Shown: positions 1 to 9,442 of the stretch, in pieces
Position numbering within the stretch: the stretch's first letter is position 1
Layout of the letters: each line of letters opens with the position of its first letter
Assembly: GCF_947487605.1 (NCBI RefSeq)
Contig: NZ_CANKXK010000001.1
Location: forward strand, 248,001-312,000
Direction of reading: 5' to 3'
Length of the DNA: 64,000 bases
Source of the DNA: an uncultured Algibacter sp.
Lineage (GTDB): Bacteria; Bacteroidota; Bacteroidia; Flavobacteriales; Flavobacteriaceae
The notes under the pieces: generated by a model
What the model was told of the DNA's origin: nothing
Databases searched by the model: none
What the model saw: only the letters and a program-made list of their open reading frames with translations
Position numbers and translations under genes: made by a program

Positions 1-2
1 TT

Positions 3-149
3 GAATTAATTATAAAAAATCGAAATTTAGATGAACCTAACGCAAAAGCCTTATCTGAATTATATTCTGATATAGCCAAAGCCAGTTCTTCTTCTGACAT
101 TAATGATATTGTTGAATCTGGATTGTATTTTACACAAGAACATAAATAA
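3..149 (+). CDS. C-terminal end of an unknown protein (truncated by window edge)
   Basis: An open frame enters from the left edge and ends at TAA at 147-149, giving the last 48 residues of a protein. The tail is polar, with a serine run (SSSSD) and the ending FTQEHK. I do not recognise a family. Its reality is suggested by good codon use and by a structured repeat starting about 20 bp after its stop, the same arrangement seen after the accessory genes at 16.8-19 kb. The N-terminus lies outside the window. Confidence 0.55.
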   Translation, partial: ELIIKNRNLDEPNAKALSELYSDIAKASSSSDINDIVESGLYFTQEHK

Positions 150-167
150 ATAATAAAAACTACTGCC

Positions 168-295
168 AACAACGGCTATAGTTCATTGCTTCTGACTTTC
201 CTCTCGGAAAGTCCTCGCAAATTTGCTATCTTCGGTTTACGGCGGAAAATCCTTGCGGATTTTCACGCAACGAAACCATAACCAAACCGGTAATC
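168..295. repeat. Structured intergenic repeat (copy B)
   Basis: AT-rich DNA gives way to a more GC-rich, foldable stretch starting CAACAACGGCTATAG. It contains GAAAGTCC (also present in the repeat at 17439) and a perfect hairpin, GAAAATCC-TTGC-GGATTTTC (245-264). It follows the truncated plus-strand gene. This style of dispersed intergenic repeat is common in Flavobacteriaceae genomes; its function is unknown. Confidence 0.6.
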
Positions 296-367
296 GAACC
301 CATCTGGAATAATGATGTAATTTATTAGATTGTTTATTTGGCTTTCGTTAATATCGGGAAAGTTAAT

Positions 368-595
368 TCATTTAGGATACCGCTTCTTAATATTCCGAAT
401 CAAATCTTCTAATCCATTTAATTTAAGCTCGTAAACCTGAGTTAACATATCGCCTAATTTCCCTTTTGGGAAACCTTTGTTATGGTACCAAACAATGTAA
501 TGCTCTGGTAAATCAATTAAATAACGGTCTTTATATTTACCATAGGGCATTTTCGTGTGTGCCAATTTTATTAGGAAGTTTTTATCTGGAGTCAT
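368..595 (-). CDS. DUF3820 family small protein
   Basis: This 75-residue protein matches the DUF3820 pattern: MPYGKYKDRYLIDLPEHYI, then VWYHNKGFPKGKLG, then a short helix. The same fold-like pattern (GKxKG, then an aromatic W) appears at the C-terminus of the exonuclease at 19127-19903, in an ExoX-type C-terminal module. The function of stand-alone DUF3820 proteins is not established; a nucleic-acid role is an inference from that similarity. It lies 3 bp downstream of the DUF922 gene, so the two are probably co-transcribed, and it starts with ATG. Confidence 0.8.
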   Translation of the reverse strand: MTPDKNFLIKLAHTKMPYGKYKDRYLIDLPEHYIVWYHNKGFPKGKLGDMLTQVYELKLNGLEDLIRNIKKRYPK

Positions 596-598
596 TAA

Positions 599-1138
599 TT
601 AAACAGAAGATTTGTATGCTGCATACTTTTTAAGCTCTGCATTTATATATTGCTCCCACTTTGCTTGATTTTCCTCGTTTCTAGAATAATCGGTTTCATT
701 ATCGTAACGCTCTTGTGTTTGTGCAAGTTCTTTATTAATTGTTTTTTGCAATGCTTTTAACTCTTCTCTAATAGTATTAGTAACCTTAAGTTTACCAATG
801 CGTTGTCTAAACTTACGTGCGTATAATTCGGTAATACTAAAGTGTAATTGTTCATGTCCTAAAACATGATTTGTAGCACGTTCTGGTTTATACCAAGATT
901 GTTCTGGATAAAAATAGGCATTCACATTAGTTGTAAAGCTAAGCACCTCGTTTTTATCGGTGCTTTTAATAGAAAAACCAAATGTGATACCCGATGCGGT
1001 AATTGCCACGGCTCCCGAATTACTTTTAGGGGATGCCTTAAAATCTGCCCAAGTTAATTTGGTGTCTTCATCCCAAGTTAAGACAGGTTCGTTTTGAACC
1101 AAAAGAATAAGACCAAAAAGAATAAGAAATTTAATCAC
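599..1138 (-). CDS. DUF922 secreted putative zinc protease
   Basis: The protein has 179 residues with a hydrophobic N-terminal signal (MIKFLILFGLILL) and a DUF922 domain beginning at WDEDTKLTWADFK. The sequence HEQLHF is an HExxH zinc-protease motif, followed by ITELYARKF. The family is predicted to be a periplasmic or secreted metalloprotease; substrates are unknown. The C-terminal third (about residues 120-170) is helical and charged. The only start that keeps the signal peptide is GTG at 1138. It is the first gene of a likely two-gene unit with the DUF3820 gene downstream. Confidence 0.85.
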   Translation of the reverse strand: MIKFLILFGLILLVQNEPVLTWDEDTKLTWADFKASPKSNSGAVAITASGITFGFSIKSTDKNEVLSFTTNVNAYFYPEQSWYKPERATNHVLGHEQLHFSITELYARKFRQRIGKLKVTNTIREELKALQKTINKELAQTQERYDNETDYSRNEENQAKWEQYINAELKKYAAYKSSV

Positions 1139-1186
1139 AGAAGATTTTTATTAATTGTGTTTTATTAAAACGTTTCGAGAATTGCC

Positions 1187-3118
1187 TTATTGCTCAACCT
1201 CAACAATTGTTAAATCTTGATGCTTTAATAAGTACACAGCATCATTATAATAACCACCTAATAATTTCTTTTTGTAGCCAAACTTGTTTTCTACATATTC
1301 GGTAAGTGGTGTTTCGTTTGCAGACATGTACAAATCGTCTGAAGAGGCTAAACGCAATACAACATCCATGGTTAAATCGAAACCCTTTACAGCAGCACCA
1401 TTAGGTGTTGTATTATAAAGTCGCTTGTATTTTTTTACGAATAAATTATTTTCGTTTTCATTATAATTTCTGGAGCCATTTGCGAATTGAAATTGTAATT
1501 TTGAAAGATGTTCGTTAGAAATTTCATCATTTTCGAAAGCTCTATTAAAATTAGTAGTTGTTAATACAATAGAAATTTCGGCTTTCTTTTCTTCAATATT
1601 CTCTTCTTGAATTAACGAAGCTAAAATACTTGTTGCATTAGATGCAAATCCTTCATTTTGTGTTTCTAAGAATACAATATTCTTTCCATCTTTTAAAGCC
1701 CCTCTAATATCGTCTACAAGGACATAGTTTTCATCTTTACCTTCTTTATTTTTTCTTGAAAAAACTATTTTTGAATGATTAAACTCGCGTTTAAGCTCAT
1801 TTGCAATTGCCATGTTTTTTGAATCTGCAATAATAATGACATGATGCGGTAAACTATCTGATTTTACATGAGAAATAATTTTTTTCTTTAATAAATTGTC
1901 TTGAGGCTTCGATTGAAAAACGTTATCGTATAACTCTAAATTTGTTCCTATAGGGGACACTATAGGCACGTTGTATTTTCGTAAAGCAGAAGCTGCTTGT
2001 TTAAAATTATTAGGTGTTAATGGCCCTATAACAGCATCAAGGTTTTCAAAATCGTTATTTCTAATAATCTTAGAGACCTCACTTACTTGATATTTTGTAT
2101 CGTATACATCTACTTTTAGGGATATACCTATTTTTTTTAAAGAATCTATTGCCATTAAAACACCCGAATGAAAATCAAGCGATGCATTTAAGTAAGGGTC
2201 TTTTTTAATACTATTTTTCATTCCTGATACAGAATCAGAATCCACACGATTTAATCTAAATGGCAACATAATAGCAATATGCTTGGTCTTGAAACTGGAA
2301 ATACTGTCGGCTAAATTCACCTTATCGCCTTCGATTGGCATTAATGCTACTTTTCCAGAAAATGGTACTTTAAGAATCATTCCATCTTTAAGTCCACTTT
2401 CTTTTAAACTTGGGTTTAAAGCTTCTAATTCGGCCTGTTCTAATCCTAGTTTTAATTTTAACCTATAAAAGCCTTCCTTTGGTAAAACCTTATAGTAACT
2501 ATACTTCTCATCTATAGACTTAAGTTCCTCTTTTTCTATATTAGGTACATTTATTTCTTGCCCTTCTTTAAGCACATCACCCATGTTTGGATTTAAAATT
2601 TCCAGTTCCTTTACCGTAATGCCAAATTTATAAGCAATACGCCATTTGCCTTCTTTGGGCTGAACCTTATATGTGGTCTTAGGTTTTACTTCTTCAACAA
2701 CCGTTATATTTTTAAATATGGGTATTTGAAGCTTATCTCCTTTTCTTAATGTGTTTGCGTATAAAAAAGAATTGTGCTTTTTTATTTCATCTTCGGTAAC
2801 TTGATATTTTTTGGCTAAACTATATAAGGTTTCTTTACGTCTGGTTTTGTGTTCTTTAAAACCTTGCAACTCTCTTGTTGTGCTAACCTTTGGTTTAACG
2901 GCTTTAGAAATTGGAATTATTAAAACCGTATTAGGCTTTAATTCTTTTTTTGCATCTGGATTTAAACTGTATATATCGAAGGGGGTTACATAATAACGTT
3001 TAGCGATTTGTTCAATCGTTTCACCTTTCTTTACTTGATGTGTACTGAAATTTTGGGCTTTAACCGATGTAAAGCTGAATGCTAAAACTAGAATTAGGGC
3101 TAATATGAATTTATTCAT
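1187..3118 (-). CDS. LysM-repeat protein with periplasmic-binding (type 1) domain
   Basis: The protein has 643 residues. After a signal peptide (1-21, ending VKAQ) come four LysM-like repeats at about 24-68, 89-134, 147-192 and 207-252. The first two are canonical (KKGETIEQIAKRYYV; RRKETLYSLAKKY); the last two are more divergent (PKEGxxR). From about 285 to the end is a type-1 periplasmic-binding fold (HIAIMLPFRLN; AVIGPLTPNNFKQAASAL; VPIVSPIGTN). LysM domains bind peptidoglycan; the binding-protein half resembles amino-acid or LivK receptors. It is probably an envelope-anchored sensor or scaffold. It is monocistronic by spacing, with guaA 335 bp upstream on the same strand. Confidence 0.85.
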   Translation of the reverse strand: MNKFILALILVLAFSFTSVKAQNFSTHQVKKGETIEQIAKRYYVTPFDIYSLNPDAKKELKPNTVLIIPISKAVKPKVSTTRELQGFKEHKTRRKETLYSLAKKYQVTEDEIKKHNSFLYANTLRKGDKLQIPIFKNITVVEEVKPKTTYKVQPKEGKWRIAYKFGITVKELEILNPNMGDVLKEGQEINVPNIEKEELKSIDEKYSYYKVLPKEGFYRLKLKLGLEQAELEALNPSLKESGLKDGMILKVPFSGKVALMPIEGDKVNLADSISSFKTKHIAIMLPFRLNRVDSDSVSGMKNSIKKDPYLNASLDFHSGVLMAIDSLKKIGISLKVDVYDTKYQVSEVSKIIRNNDFENLDAVIGPLTPNNFKQAASALRKYNVPIVSPIGTNLELYDNVFQSKPQDNLLKKKIISHVKSDSLPHHVIIIADSKNMAIANELKREFNHSKIVFSRKNKEGKDENYVLVDDIRGALKDGKNIVFLETQNEGFASNATSILASLIQEENIEEKKAEISIVLTTTNFNRAFENDEISNEHLSKLQFQFANGSRNYNENENNLFVKKYKRLYNTTPNGAAVKGFDLTMDVVLRLASSDDLYMSANETPLTEYVENKFGYKKKLLGGYYNDAVYLLKHQDLTIVEVEQ

Positions 3119-3452
3119 GCGTTATTTTCTACTTAGGATAAATATAATAAACTAGGTTAATTAAACCTATATACGTTTCTTTTTACTCTTTAAGACGGCA
3201 GTTATAAACTAAAAAATTAAAGAGTTGTTCAGTTTTTCTTATACTATTAACATATAGCATGCCAAAACATAACTTTAACTCATTAGCAATAAATAAAATA
3301 TGCCAATTCAAAATCTGTTCTCTCCGTATAGCTATCGGTAACAATTTTCTATTGAAAATCACTCCTTTAGATTTGATTTAACTGAATAAAACAAAATGTA
3401 CTACGGTAACTTTAATTCTTAGACACAGATTTTCTTAAATAGATACATTTAT
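3119..3452. other. Intergenic region between guaA and LysM gene
   Basis: These 334 bp hold no convincing gene. Two weak structures are visible: an inverted repeat ACTCTTTAA (3185-3193)/TTAAAGAGT (3217-3225) upstream of the LysM gene, and a short hairpin AATAGATA-CATT-TATCTATT (3438-3457) overlapping the guaA stop codon that could act as a weak terminator. I see no canonical TAnnTTTG promoter for the LysM gene. Confidence 0.5.
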
Positions 3453-4988
3453 CTATTCCCACTCTATGGTCGCTGGTGGTTTAGAACTAATATCGTAAAC
3501 TACTCTATTAACGCCCTTAACTTTATTTATTATATCGTTAGATGTTTTTTGAAGGAACTCATACGGTAAATTTACCCAATCGGCTGTCATACCATCGGTA
3601 CTTTCTACTGCTCTTAGTGCCACACATTTTTCGTAAGTGCGCTCATCTCCCATAACGCCAACACTATTAACTGGTAATAGCATAGCTCCTGCTTGCCATA
3701 CTTTATCGTAAAGTCCCCATTCTTTTAATCCGTTTATAAAAATAGCATCTACTTCTTGTAGTATTCTTACTTTTTCTGCAGTTATATCTCCTAAAATTCG
3801 AATTCCTAATCCTGGACCTGGAAATGGGTGACGCCCTAATAATTCTGGGTCGATTCCTAGAGTAGCTCCAACACGTCTTACCTCATCTTTAAAAATAGCT
3901 CGAAGTGGTTCAACAATTTTAAGTTTCATAAAATCTGGTAAGCCACCTACATTATGATGACTTTTAATAGTTGCTGAAGGGCCTCCAGTAGCCGAAACAC
4001 TTTCTATAACATCAGGATAAATAGTTCCTTGTGCCAACCAATCAACATCTTCTAGCTTATGCGCTTCATCATCAAAAACTTCAATAAAAGCATTGCCGAT
4101 TGCTTTTCGTTTTTTCTCTGGGTCTTCAATTCCTTTTAGTGCATCCAAAAATCTATTCGAAGCATCAACCCCTTTTACATTTAGTCCCATACCTTCGTAT
4201 TGATTCAAGACGTTTTGGAACTCATTTTTACGAAGCAAACCATTATTTACAAATATGCAATACAAATTTTTGCCAATAGCTTTATTAAGAAGAACAGCTG
4301 CCACGGTTGAATCTACACCTCCTGAAAGTCCTAAAACAACTTTACCATCGCCTACTTTTTCCTGAATAGCTTCAACAGTTTCTTCAACAAATGAATCTGG
4401 TGTCCAATCTTGTTTTAAACCTGCAATGTGTACCAAGAAATTCTCCAATAATTGTTTTCCATCGGTTGAATGATAAACTTCTGGATGAAATTGAATAGCG
4501 TAAGTTTCCTCGCCATCTATTCTATACGCAGCATTTTCTACATCATGTGTACTGGCTATTAAAACACCATTATCTGGCAAATGCTTAATAGTATCGCTAT
4601 GACTCATCCAAACTTGGCTACCCGTATGAATATGAGCTAAAAATGGCTCATTACTTTTAATAAAAGATAAATTAGCACGTCCATACTCTCTGGTATTCGA
4701 TGGAGCAACTTCACCTCCCGAAAAATGGGCTAAATATTGTGCGCCGTAACAAACAGCAAGCATTGGTTTTTTTCCTCGAATATTGCTTAAATCTGGATGT
4801 AAAGCTTCTTCGCCTCTAACAGAAAATGGGCTACCAGAAAGAATCACAGATTTGTATTCTTCTATATTTGATGGAATCTTGTTAAATGGGTGTATTTCGG
4901 AGTAAATGTTAAGTTCTCTAACTCGACGAGCAATAAGTTGTGTGTATTGCGATCCGAAGTCTAAAATTAATACCTTGTCATGTTGCAT
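3453..4988 (-). CDS. guaA: GMP synthase (glutamine-hydrolysing)
   Basis: It converts XMP, ATP and glutamine to GMP, the last step of guanylate synthesis in the cytosol. The 511 residues carry a class I glutamine amidotransferase domain ([10 protein letters not shown]; nucleophile in [18 protein letters not shown]) followed by an ATP-pyrophosphatase P-loop ([12 protein letters not shown]) and the GMP synthase C-terminal domain ending PPATIEWE. The length is normal for the family. I chose ATG at 4988; a TTG two codons upstream is also in frame but unlikely. It is transcribed with the same polarity as the PLP decarboxylase 63 bp upstream. Confidence 0.97.
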   Translation of the reverse strand: MQHDKVLILDFGSQYTQLIARRVRELNIYSEIHPFNKIPSNIEEYKSVILSGSPFSVRGEEALHPDLSNIRGKKPMLAVCYGAQYLAHFSGGEVAPSNTREYGRANLSFIKSNEPFLAHIHTGSQVWMSHSDTIKHLPDNGVLIASTHDVENAAYRIDGEETYAIQFHPEVYHSTDGKQLLENFLVHIAGLKQDWTPDSFVEETVEAIQEKVGDGKVVLGLSGGVDSTVAAVLLNKAIGKNLYCIFVNNGLLRKNEFQNVLNQYEGMGLNVKGVDASNRFLDALKGIEDPEKKRKAIGNAFIEVFDDEAHKLEDVDWLAQGTIYPDVIESVSATGGPSATIKSHHNVGGLPDFMKLKIVEPLRAIFKDEVRRVGATLGIDPELLGRHPFPGPGLGIRILGDITAEKVRILQEVDAIFINGLKEWGLYDKVWQAGAMLLPVNSVGVMGDERTYEKCVALRAVESTDGMTADWVNLPYEFLQKTSNDIINKVKGVNRVVYDISSKPPATIEWE

Positions 4989-5051
4989 GCGCAAAAGTAA
5001 TAATTGATTTTATAATGCCACATTACCTCAACTACTTTTTTCCTTTTTTTT

Positions 5052-6422
5052 TTACATCATAGAATCTAAAATAGCCTTTATGTCTTCTTCCGATGTATCT
5101 GGGTTAATAAAACAGAATCTTGAAACGGTTTCATATTCGTCTTTATTTTTCCATTTTGTTGGTGTCACTAAGGCAAATCCTTTTTTATGGTTTTCATAAG
5201 TCCAATGCGTATAGTCTTCGGGCTTCCAACCTATTCTTCTATACAAAACGCAAGACAAACTCGGTGCTCTTACCAATTCTAAATTAGGATTTTTTTCAAT
5301 CATCTTGCCCGCAATTTGAGCTAATTCAATTCCTCTTTCAACTGCTTCTCTATATCTATCAGTTCCATGTGTTGCCAATGAAAACCACAAGGGCAACCCC
5401 CTAACACGCCTTGTTAATTGAATTTGATAGTCGGTTGGATTAAAACCGTGCGCACCTTCATCTTTAAAAATATCTAAATAAGACCCTTGCTGTGAATGTG
5501 CCTTTTTAGCCAATTCAGGGTTTTTATAAATTACTGCCCCACAATCGTAAGGCGAAAACATCCATTTATGAGGGTCAATGGTTACACTATCTGCTTTTTC
5601 TATACCATTAAACAAATGCCTAACCGAACCTGCGGCCAAGGCGCCGCCTCCATAAGCAGCATCTACATGAAACCAAAGGTTTTCTTTCTCACAGATATTT
5701 GCAATACCTTCTAGGTCGTCAATTATACCTGCATTAGTTGTTCCCCCTGTAGCGACCACAGAAAAAAGTCGTTTTCGTTGATGCGCTGTTAGAGAATCAA
5801 TTATTTCCTGTAATTCTTCACCAATCAATCTATCTTCTGAATCTACCAATAACAAATCGACATCTATTACTTTTGCCATCGCTTTTATTGATGAATGCGC
5901 CCCAATAGAGGTTATTATAAGTCCTTTTTCTCCTTTAAAAGCATCATTCTCTCTCCAATGTTCGCGTGCAGTAACCATAGCAGAGAGATTAGCCGCTGTA
6001 CCACCACTGGTAAAAACACCAAAAGCTCCTTTTGGTAAACCTGTTAGCGATACTATCCATTTCATAGCTTCATTTTCACAAAAAATACCACCTGCACCTT
6101 CCATCCAATAAGCACCATGAATACTTGATGCAGATGTAACCAAATCGAACATTATTGCCGCTCTGGTTGGTGATGCTGGAACAAAAGCTAAATGCCTTGG
6201 ATGATCTATTGGAACAGTTGCCTTGGATAAGTGTTTCTTCCAAAGTTTTAAAGCATTCTCTCCTCCTATACCTTCTTTGGTTACAGTTTCGCCAACAAGC
6301 GCTTTTAATTCTTCCTCTTTTTTTGGTTTTCCTATTTTATGTTTTGTAGACGAAAGCCTATCAATAGTATATTTCATAACATCTAGTGTCATTTCGACTA
6401 GATCAATATCTATTTTATGCAT
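5052..6422 (-). CDS. PLP-dependent group II decarboxylase
   Basis: This 456-residue pyridoxal-phosphate enzyme belongs to the fold-type I group II decarboxylases (aromatic-L-amino-acid, glutamate and aspartate decarboxylase relatives). Visible motifs are the phosphate-binding TSGGTAANLSAM (138-149), HVDAAYGGG (252-260), and the PLP-lysine motif DPHKW with Lys286. The substrate cannot be read from sequence; aspartate or an aromatic amino acid are both plausible. Its start is 3 bp after the bshC stop, so it is translated from the same message as bshC. I see no missing catalytic residue. Confidence 0.9.
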   Translation of the reverse strand: MHKIDIDLVEMTLDVMKYTIDRLSSTKHKIGKPKKEEELKALVGETVTKEGIGGENALKLWKKHLSKATVPIDHPRHLAFVPASPTRAAIMFDLVTSASSIHGAYWMEGAGGIFCENEAMKWIVSLTGLPKGAFGVFTSGGTAANLSAMVTAREHWRENDAFKGEKGLIITSIGAHSSIKAMAKVIDVDLLLVDSEDRLIGEELQEIIDSLTAHQRKRLFSVVATGGTTNAGIIDDLEGIANICEKENLWFHVDAAYGGGALAAGSVRHLFNGIEKADSVTIDPHKWMFSPYDCGAVIYKNPELAKKAHSQQGSYLDIFKDEGAHGFNPTDYQIQLTRRVRGLPLWFSLATHGTDRYREAVERGIELAQIAGKMIEKNPNLELVRAPSLSCVLYRRIGWKPEDYTHWTYENHKKGFALVTPTKWKNKDEYETVSRFCFINPDTSEEDIKAILDSMM

Positions 6423-6425
6423 TGC

Positions 6426-8024
6426 TTACATATTTAAAATTAAAAACGTACCGTTTAAGGGTTGTAAATTTTCAATTAGTTTAGGTATGAGTGTTTCGCC
6501 ATATTCGAGATAAAACTCTGAAAAATTGGCATTTCGTTCTTGCAAACTTTGATTAGGAAATAACACATTTTGAATATCTGTCATTCTAGATGCCTGATCT
6601 GATAATGCTCTCTTCTGCGCTTTTAATAGTCTATTTTCTAAATTCTCTAAACCCTTTATTTGCTTAACTTCTTGTGCTTTTACAGCACCAACGAAAGACT
6701 TATCTGTTTGTTCTGCAAGGTTATATAAGTCTTCAAATTGTTGTTTTAAATGTTTCTTTTGTTCGGAAAAATCAATATTAATATTAGAAATTTCCCTTAC
6801 TTTTTTATTAATTAAGGCATCTCGCTTTAAAAATGTTTCTTCAGCAGTAATATTCAAATTTTTAAGTTTCTTTGCTTGGCTTTCGGTTTGAATGAGAACA
6901 GAATTACGCAGTAATAAAATTGGAAATGGTACATTAACTTCATTAAAAAGTTGTTTTAACTGAAACCAATAAGCTAATTCGCCACCACCACCTATATAGC
7001 AAAGATTAGGCAAAATAACCTCTTGGTATAAGGGTCGCATAATAACATTGGGCGAAAAGCGTTCAGGATGCTTTAAGAGCATCTCTTGTATTTCACTTTT
7101 AGTCCAAGAAATATCTGTATTTAAAACCTTATATTTTTCATTTTGAAAAACAATACGCTCTCTTAGATTCTGAGTTAAATAGAATAGATTAATTTCTCTA
7201 GGAGTTACTTGAATATTATAGGATTTTACAAGTTTTTCATTAGTATTAGAAACCGCTTTATAAGATGTTTGATTTAATAATTCGTCTTCAATGAATGGTA
7301 TAAATTGTCTTTTTAAATCGGCATCATTTGCATCAATAATTACCAATCCGTAATCCTTAAATAACGCATTAGCTAGATACCTAGTGGCATCAGCTAAATT
7401 AGAATGCTCTAAATACGCTTTTTCGAACAAACGCTTTAAAAATTCGGCATTTTCACCGGTGCCTAATTGATTTGAAAAAACTGTAAACACTTCCTTAAGA
7501 CCTTTTGTTGACAGATCTCCAACAGCGCCACTCGACTCTCTATTCCACTGAATTTTTTTACCCTTAAAATTGAAATAATTTATTTCTTCAAAATCATGAT
7601 CCTCAGTCGCCATCCAGTAAACGGGTACAAAATTATAATTTGGATACTCTTTCTTTAATTGATTAGAAAGATTAATTGCAGAAACTATTTTGTATAAAAA
7701 ATAAAGTGGTCCTGTGAATAAATTTAATTGATGCCCTGTGGTAATTGTGAATGTGTTACTATTCTCTAATAAATCTATATTTTCTTCTGTTAAATAGGAA
7801 GTATCAATGTTTTGGTATTGATTCTTTAAAACCTTAACCAAAACTTTTTTATGTGTTTTTGTAGTATGCTCAGAATGTTGTTTCTCTTCTATTTGAGCCT
7901 TGAAATTCTCGAACTTAGGAAATCGATTATAAAACGTTTTTAATTCTGTTTTTTCATCCAGATAATTACATATTAACGGTGAAAAATAACCGGTTTTGTA
8001 AAAAGGAATATGTTGTTGCCCCAT
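6426..8024 (-). CDS. bshC: Bacillithiol biosynthesis cysteine-adding enzyme BshC
   Basis: The 532 residues match BshC, the putative ligase that adds cysteine to glucosaminyl-malate in the last step of making the thiol bacillithiol. Typical blocks are TITTGHQLNLFTGPLYFLYK, PVYWMATEDHDFEEI, RPLYQEVILPNLCYIGGGGE and LLRNSVLI. The C-terminal quarter includes a long coiled coil (about 390-480). The length is that of the family. It leads an apparent operon with the decarboxylase. Its presence implies that this organism uses bacillithiol; bshA and bshB are not in the window. Confidence 0.93.
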   Translation of the reverse strand: MGQQHIPFYKTGYFSPLICNYLDEKTELKTFYNRFPKFENFKAQIEEKQHSEHTTKTHKKVLVKVLKNQYQNIDTSYLTEENIDLLENSNTFTITTGHQLNLFTGPLYFLYKIVSAINLSNQLKKEYPNYNFVPVYWMATEDHDFEEINYFNFKGKKIQWNRESSGAVGDLSTKGLKEVFTVFSNQLGTGENAEFLKRLFEKAYLEHSNLADATRYLANALFKDYGLVIIDANDADLKRQFIPFIEDELLNQTSYKAVSNTNEKLVKSYNIQVTPREINLFYLTQNLRERIVFQNEKYKVLNTDISWTKSEIQEMLLKHPERFSPNVIMRPLYQEVILPNLCYIGGGGELAYWFQLKQLFNEVNVPFPILLLRNSVLIQTESQAKKLKNLNITAEETFLKRDALINKKVREISNINIDFSEQKKHLKQQFEDLYNLAEQTDKSFVGAVKAQEVKQIKGLENLENRLLKAQKRALSDQASRMTDIQNVLFPNQSLQERNANFSEFYLEYGETLIPKLIENLQPLNGTFLILNM

Positions 8025-8177
8025 ACTTCAAATTAATATCATGTAAATATACAGTTATTCAAATTCGCAATTCTAAAAATTTAGTTAAGAATTAGTAGTT
8101 AAATTCCGTTAAAAATTCATGTGAATCGTTATTTTTTTGTAACTTATAAGCACCTTATATCTCTAAATATCAATGTT

Positions 8178-9440
8178 ATGAAAACAAAATCAATCCACGT
8201 TTTTAAAATGTTTTGTATACTTTGTATCTGTTTAATAGCACATACCAATGCTCAAAACGATGAAACTTTTAAAGAGCTACAAGGTATTATTATTGATGAG
8301 AATACTAAAAAACCTTTAGTATTTACAGATATTGTCCTTAATGAAACTAACATAAGTACGGTTACAAATACCGATGGTGAATTCCTTTTAAAAATACCAA
8401 ATGCATTACTAAACGGTGTATTATCTATAACTCATTTGGGTTATGAAAAACTTAATCTTAAAATTTCTAACTTCAAAAACCATTCTAAAATAAGACTAAC
8501 TCCTGCAATTACTACCTTAAATGAAGTGAGCATAATACGTTATAAGGATGATGCGCGTTCTCTTGTATTAGAAACTTTATCAAGAAAAAGCACCATTTAT
8601 AATAATAACAACACTTTGATGACTGCTTTTTATAGGGAAACCATAAAGAAAAGACGTAAAAATGCTTCGTTGTCTGAAGCTGTATTTAAAATCCATAAGC
8701 AACCATACAACAACCAAAGAAATGACAATATTGAGCTTATAAAAGCGCGCAAAAACACAGATTACTCTAAACTAGATACGCTTGCCTTAAAACTACAAGG
8801 AGGACCGTTTAGTAATTTGTATACCGATATTATAAAATACCCTGAATTTATATTTACCGAAAATGACTTGCCCTACTATGATTTTAGTTTTGGTCAATCT
8901 ACCCAGATAAATAAAAGCTTGGTGTATGTTGTTAACTTTAAACAAAAAGAAAATACAAACACACCAATGTATTTTGGTAAGCTTTATATAGATGCCAATA
9001 CTTTAGCTTTAACAAGTGCAGTATACAGCTTAAATGTATCGAATAAAGAACTATCAAGCCGAATGTATATTCGTAAAAAACCGAGAAAAGTAGACGTGTA
9101 TCCTACTAATGCTATGTATCGTGTAAATTACAGAACTAGAGATGGTAGATGGCATTATTCTTATAGCAATATATCATTAACTTTTAAAGTAAATTGGAAA
9201 GGCAAGTTGTTTAATAGTGTTTATTCATTAAACAGCGAAATGGCCATAACCGATTGGGAGATTAAAGACACAAAAATTGCTAAAGTGCGTAGTCAATTAA
9301 TTAGGCCGACTACCATTTTAAGTGAAAAAGCGTCCGGTTTTTCAGACCCAAAATTTTGGGGCGAATACAATATTATTGAGCCAGAAAAGTCGATTGAGAA
9401 TGCTATACGAAAAATTCAAAAGCAATTGAAGCGCACTTAA
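8178..9440 (+). CDS. CarboxypepD_reg-like domain outer-membrane-associated protein
   Basis: The protein has 420 residues. A signal peptide (MKTKSIHVFKMFCILCICL...ANA) precedes a carboxypeptidase-regulatory-like beta-sandwich (about 30-110: LQGIIIDENTKKPLVFTDI, then TNTDGEFLLKIP and LGYEKL). A long beta-rich C-terminal region (YFGKLYIDANTLALTSAVY; YRVNYRTRDGRWHYSYS) is common in Bacteroidetes exported proteins of unknown role. A GTG at 8121 would extend the frame, but ATG 8178 places the signal peptide at the N-terminus. It converges on rimO with only 2 bp between stops. Confidence 0.8.
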   Translation: MKTKSIHVFKMFCILCICLIAHTNAQNDETFKELQGIIIDENTKKPLVFTDIVLNETNISTVTNTDGEFLLKIPNALLNGVLSITHLGYEKLNLKISNFKNHSKIRLTPAITTLNEVSIIRYKDDARSLVLETLSRKSTIYNNNNTLMTAFYRETIKKRRKNASLSEAVFKIHKQPYNNQRNDNIELIKARKNTDYSKLDTLALKLQGGPFSNLYTDIIKYPEFIFTENDLPYYDFSFGQSTQINKSLVYVVNFKQKENTNTPMYFGKLYIDANTLALTSAVYSLNVSNKELSSRMYIRKKPRKVDVYPTNAMYRVNYRTRDGRWHYSYSNISLTFKVNWKGKLFNSVYSLNSEMAITDWEIKDTKIAKVRSQLIRPTTILSEKASGFSDPKFWGEYNIIEPEKSIENAIRKIQKQLKRT

Positions 9441-9442
9441 AC

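Noticed and set aside
866-1057. Plus-strand reading frame opposite the DUF922 gene
   Set aside because: It has no similarity to anything, lies antisense to a well-supported gene and lacks a promoter.
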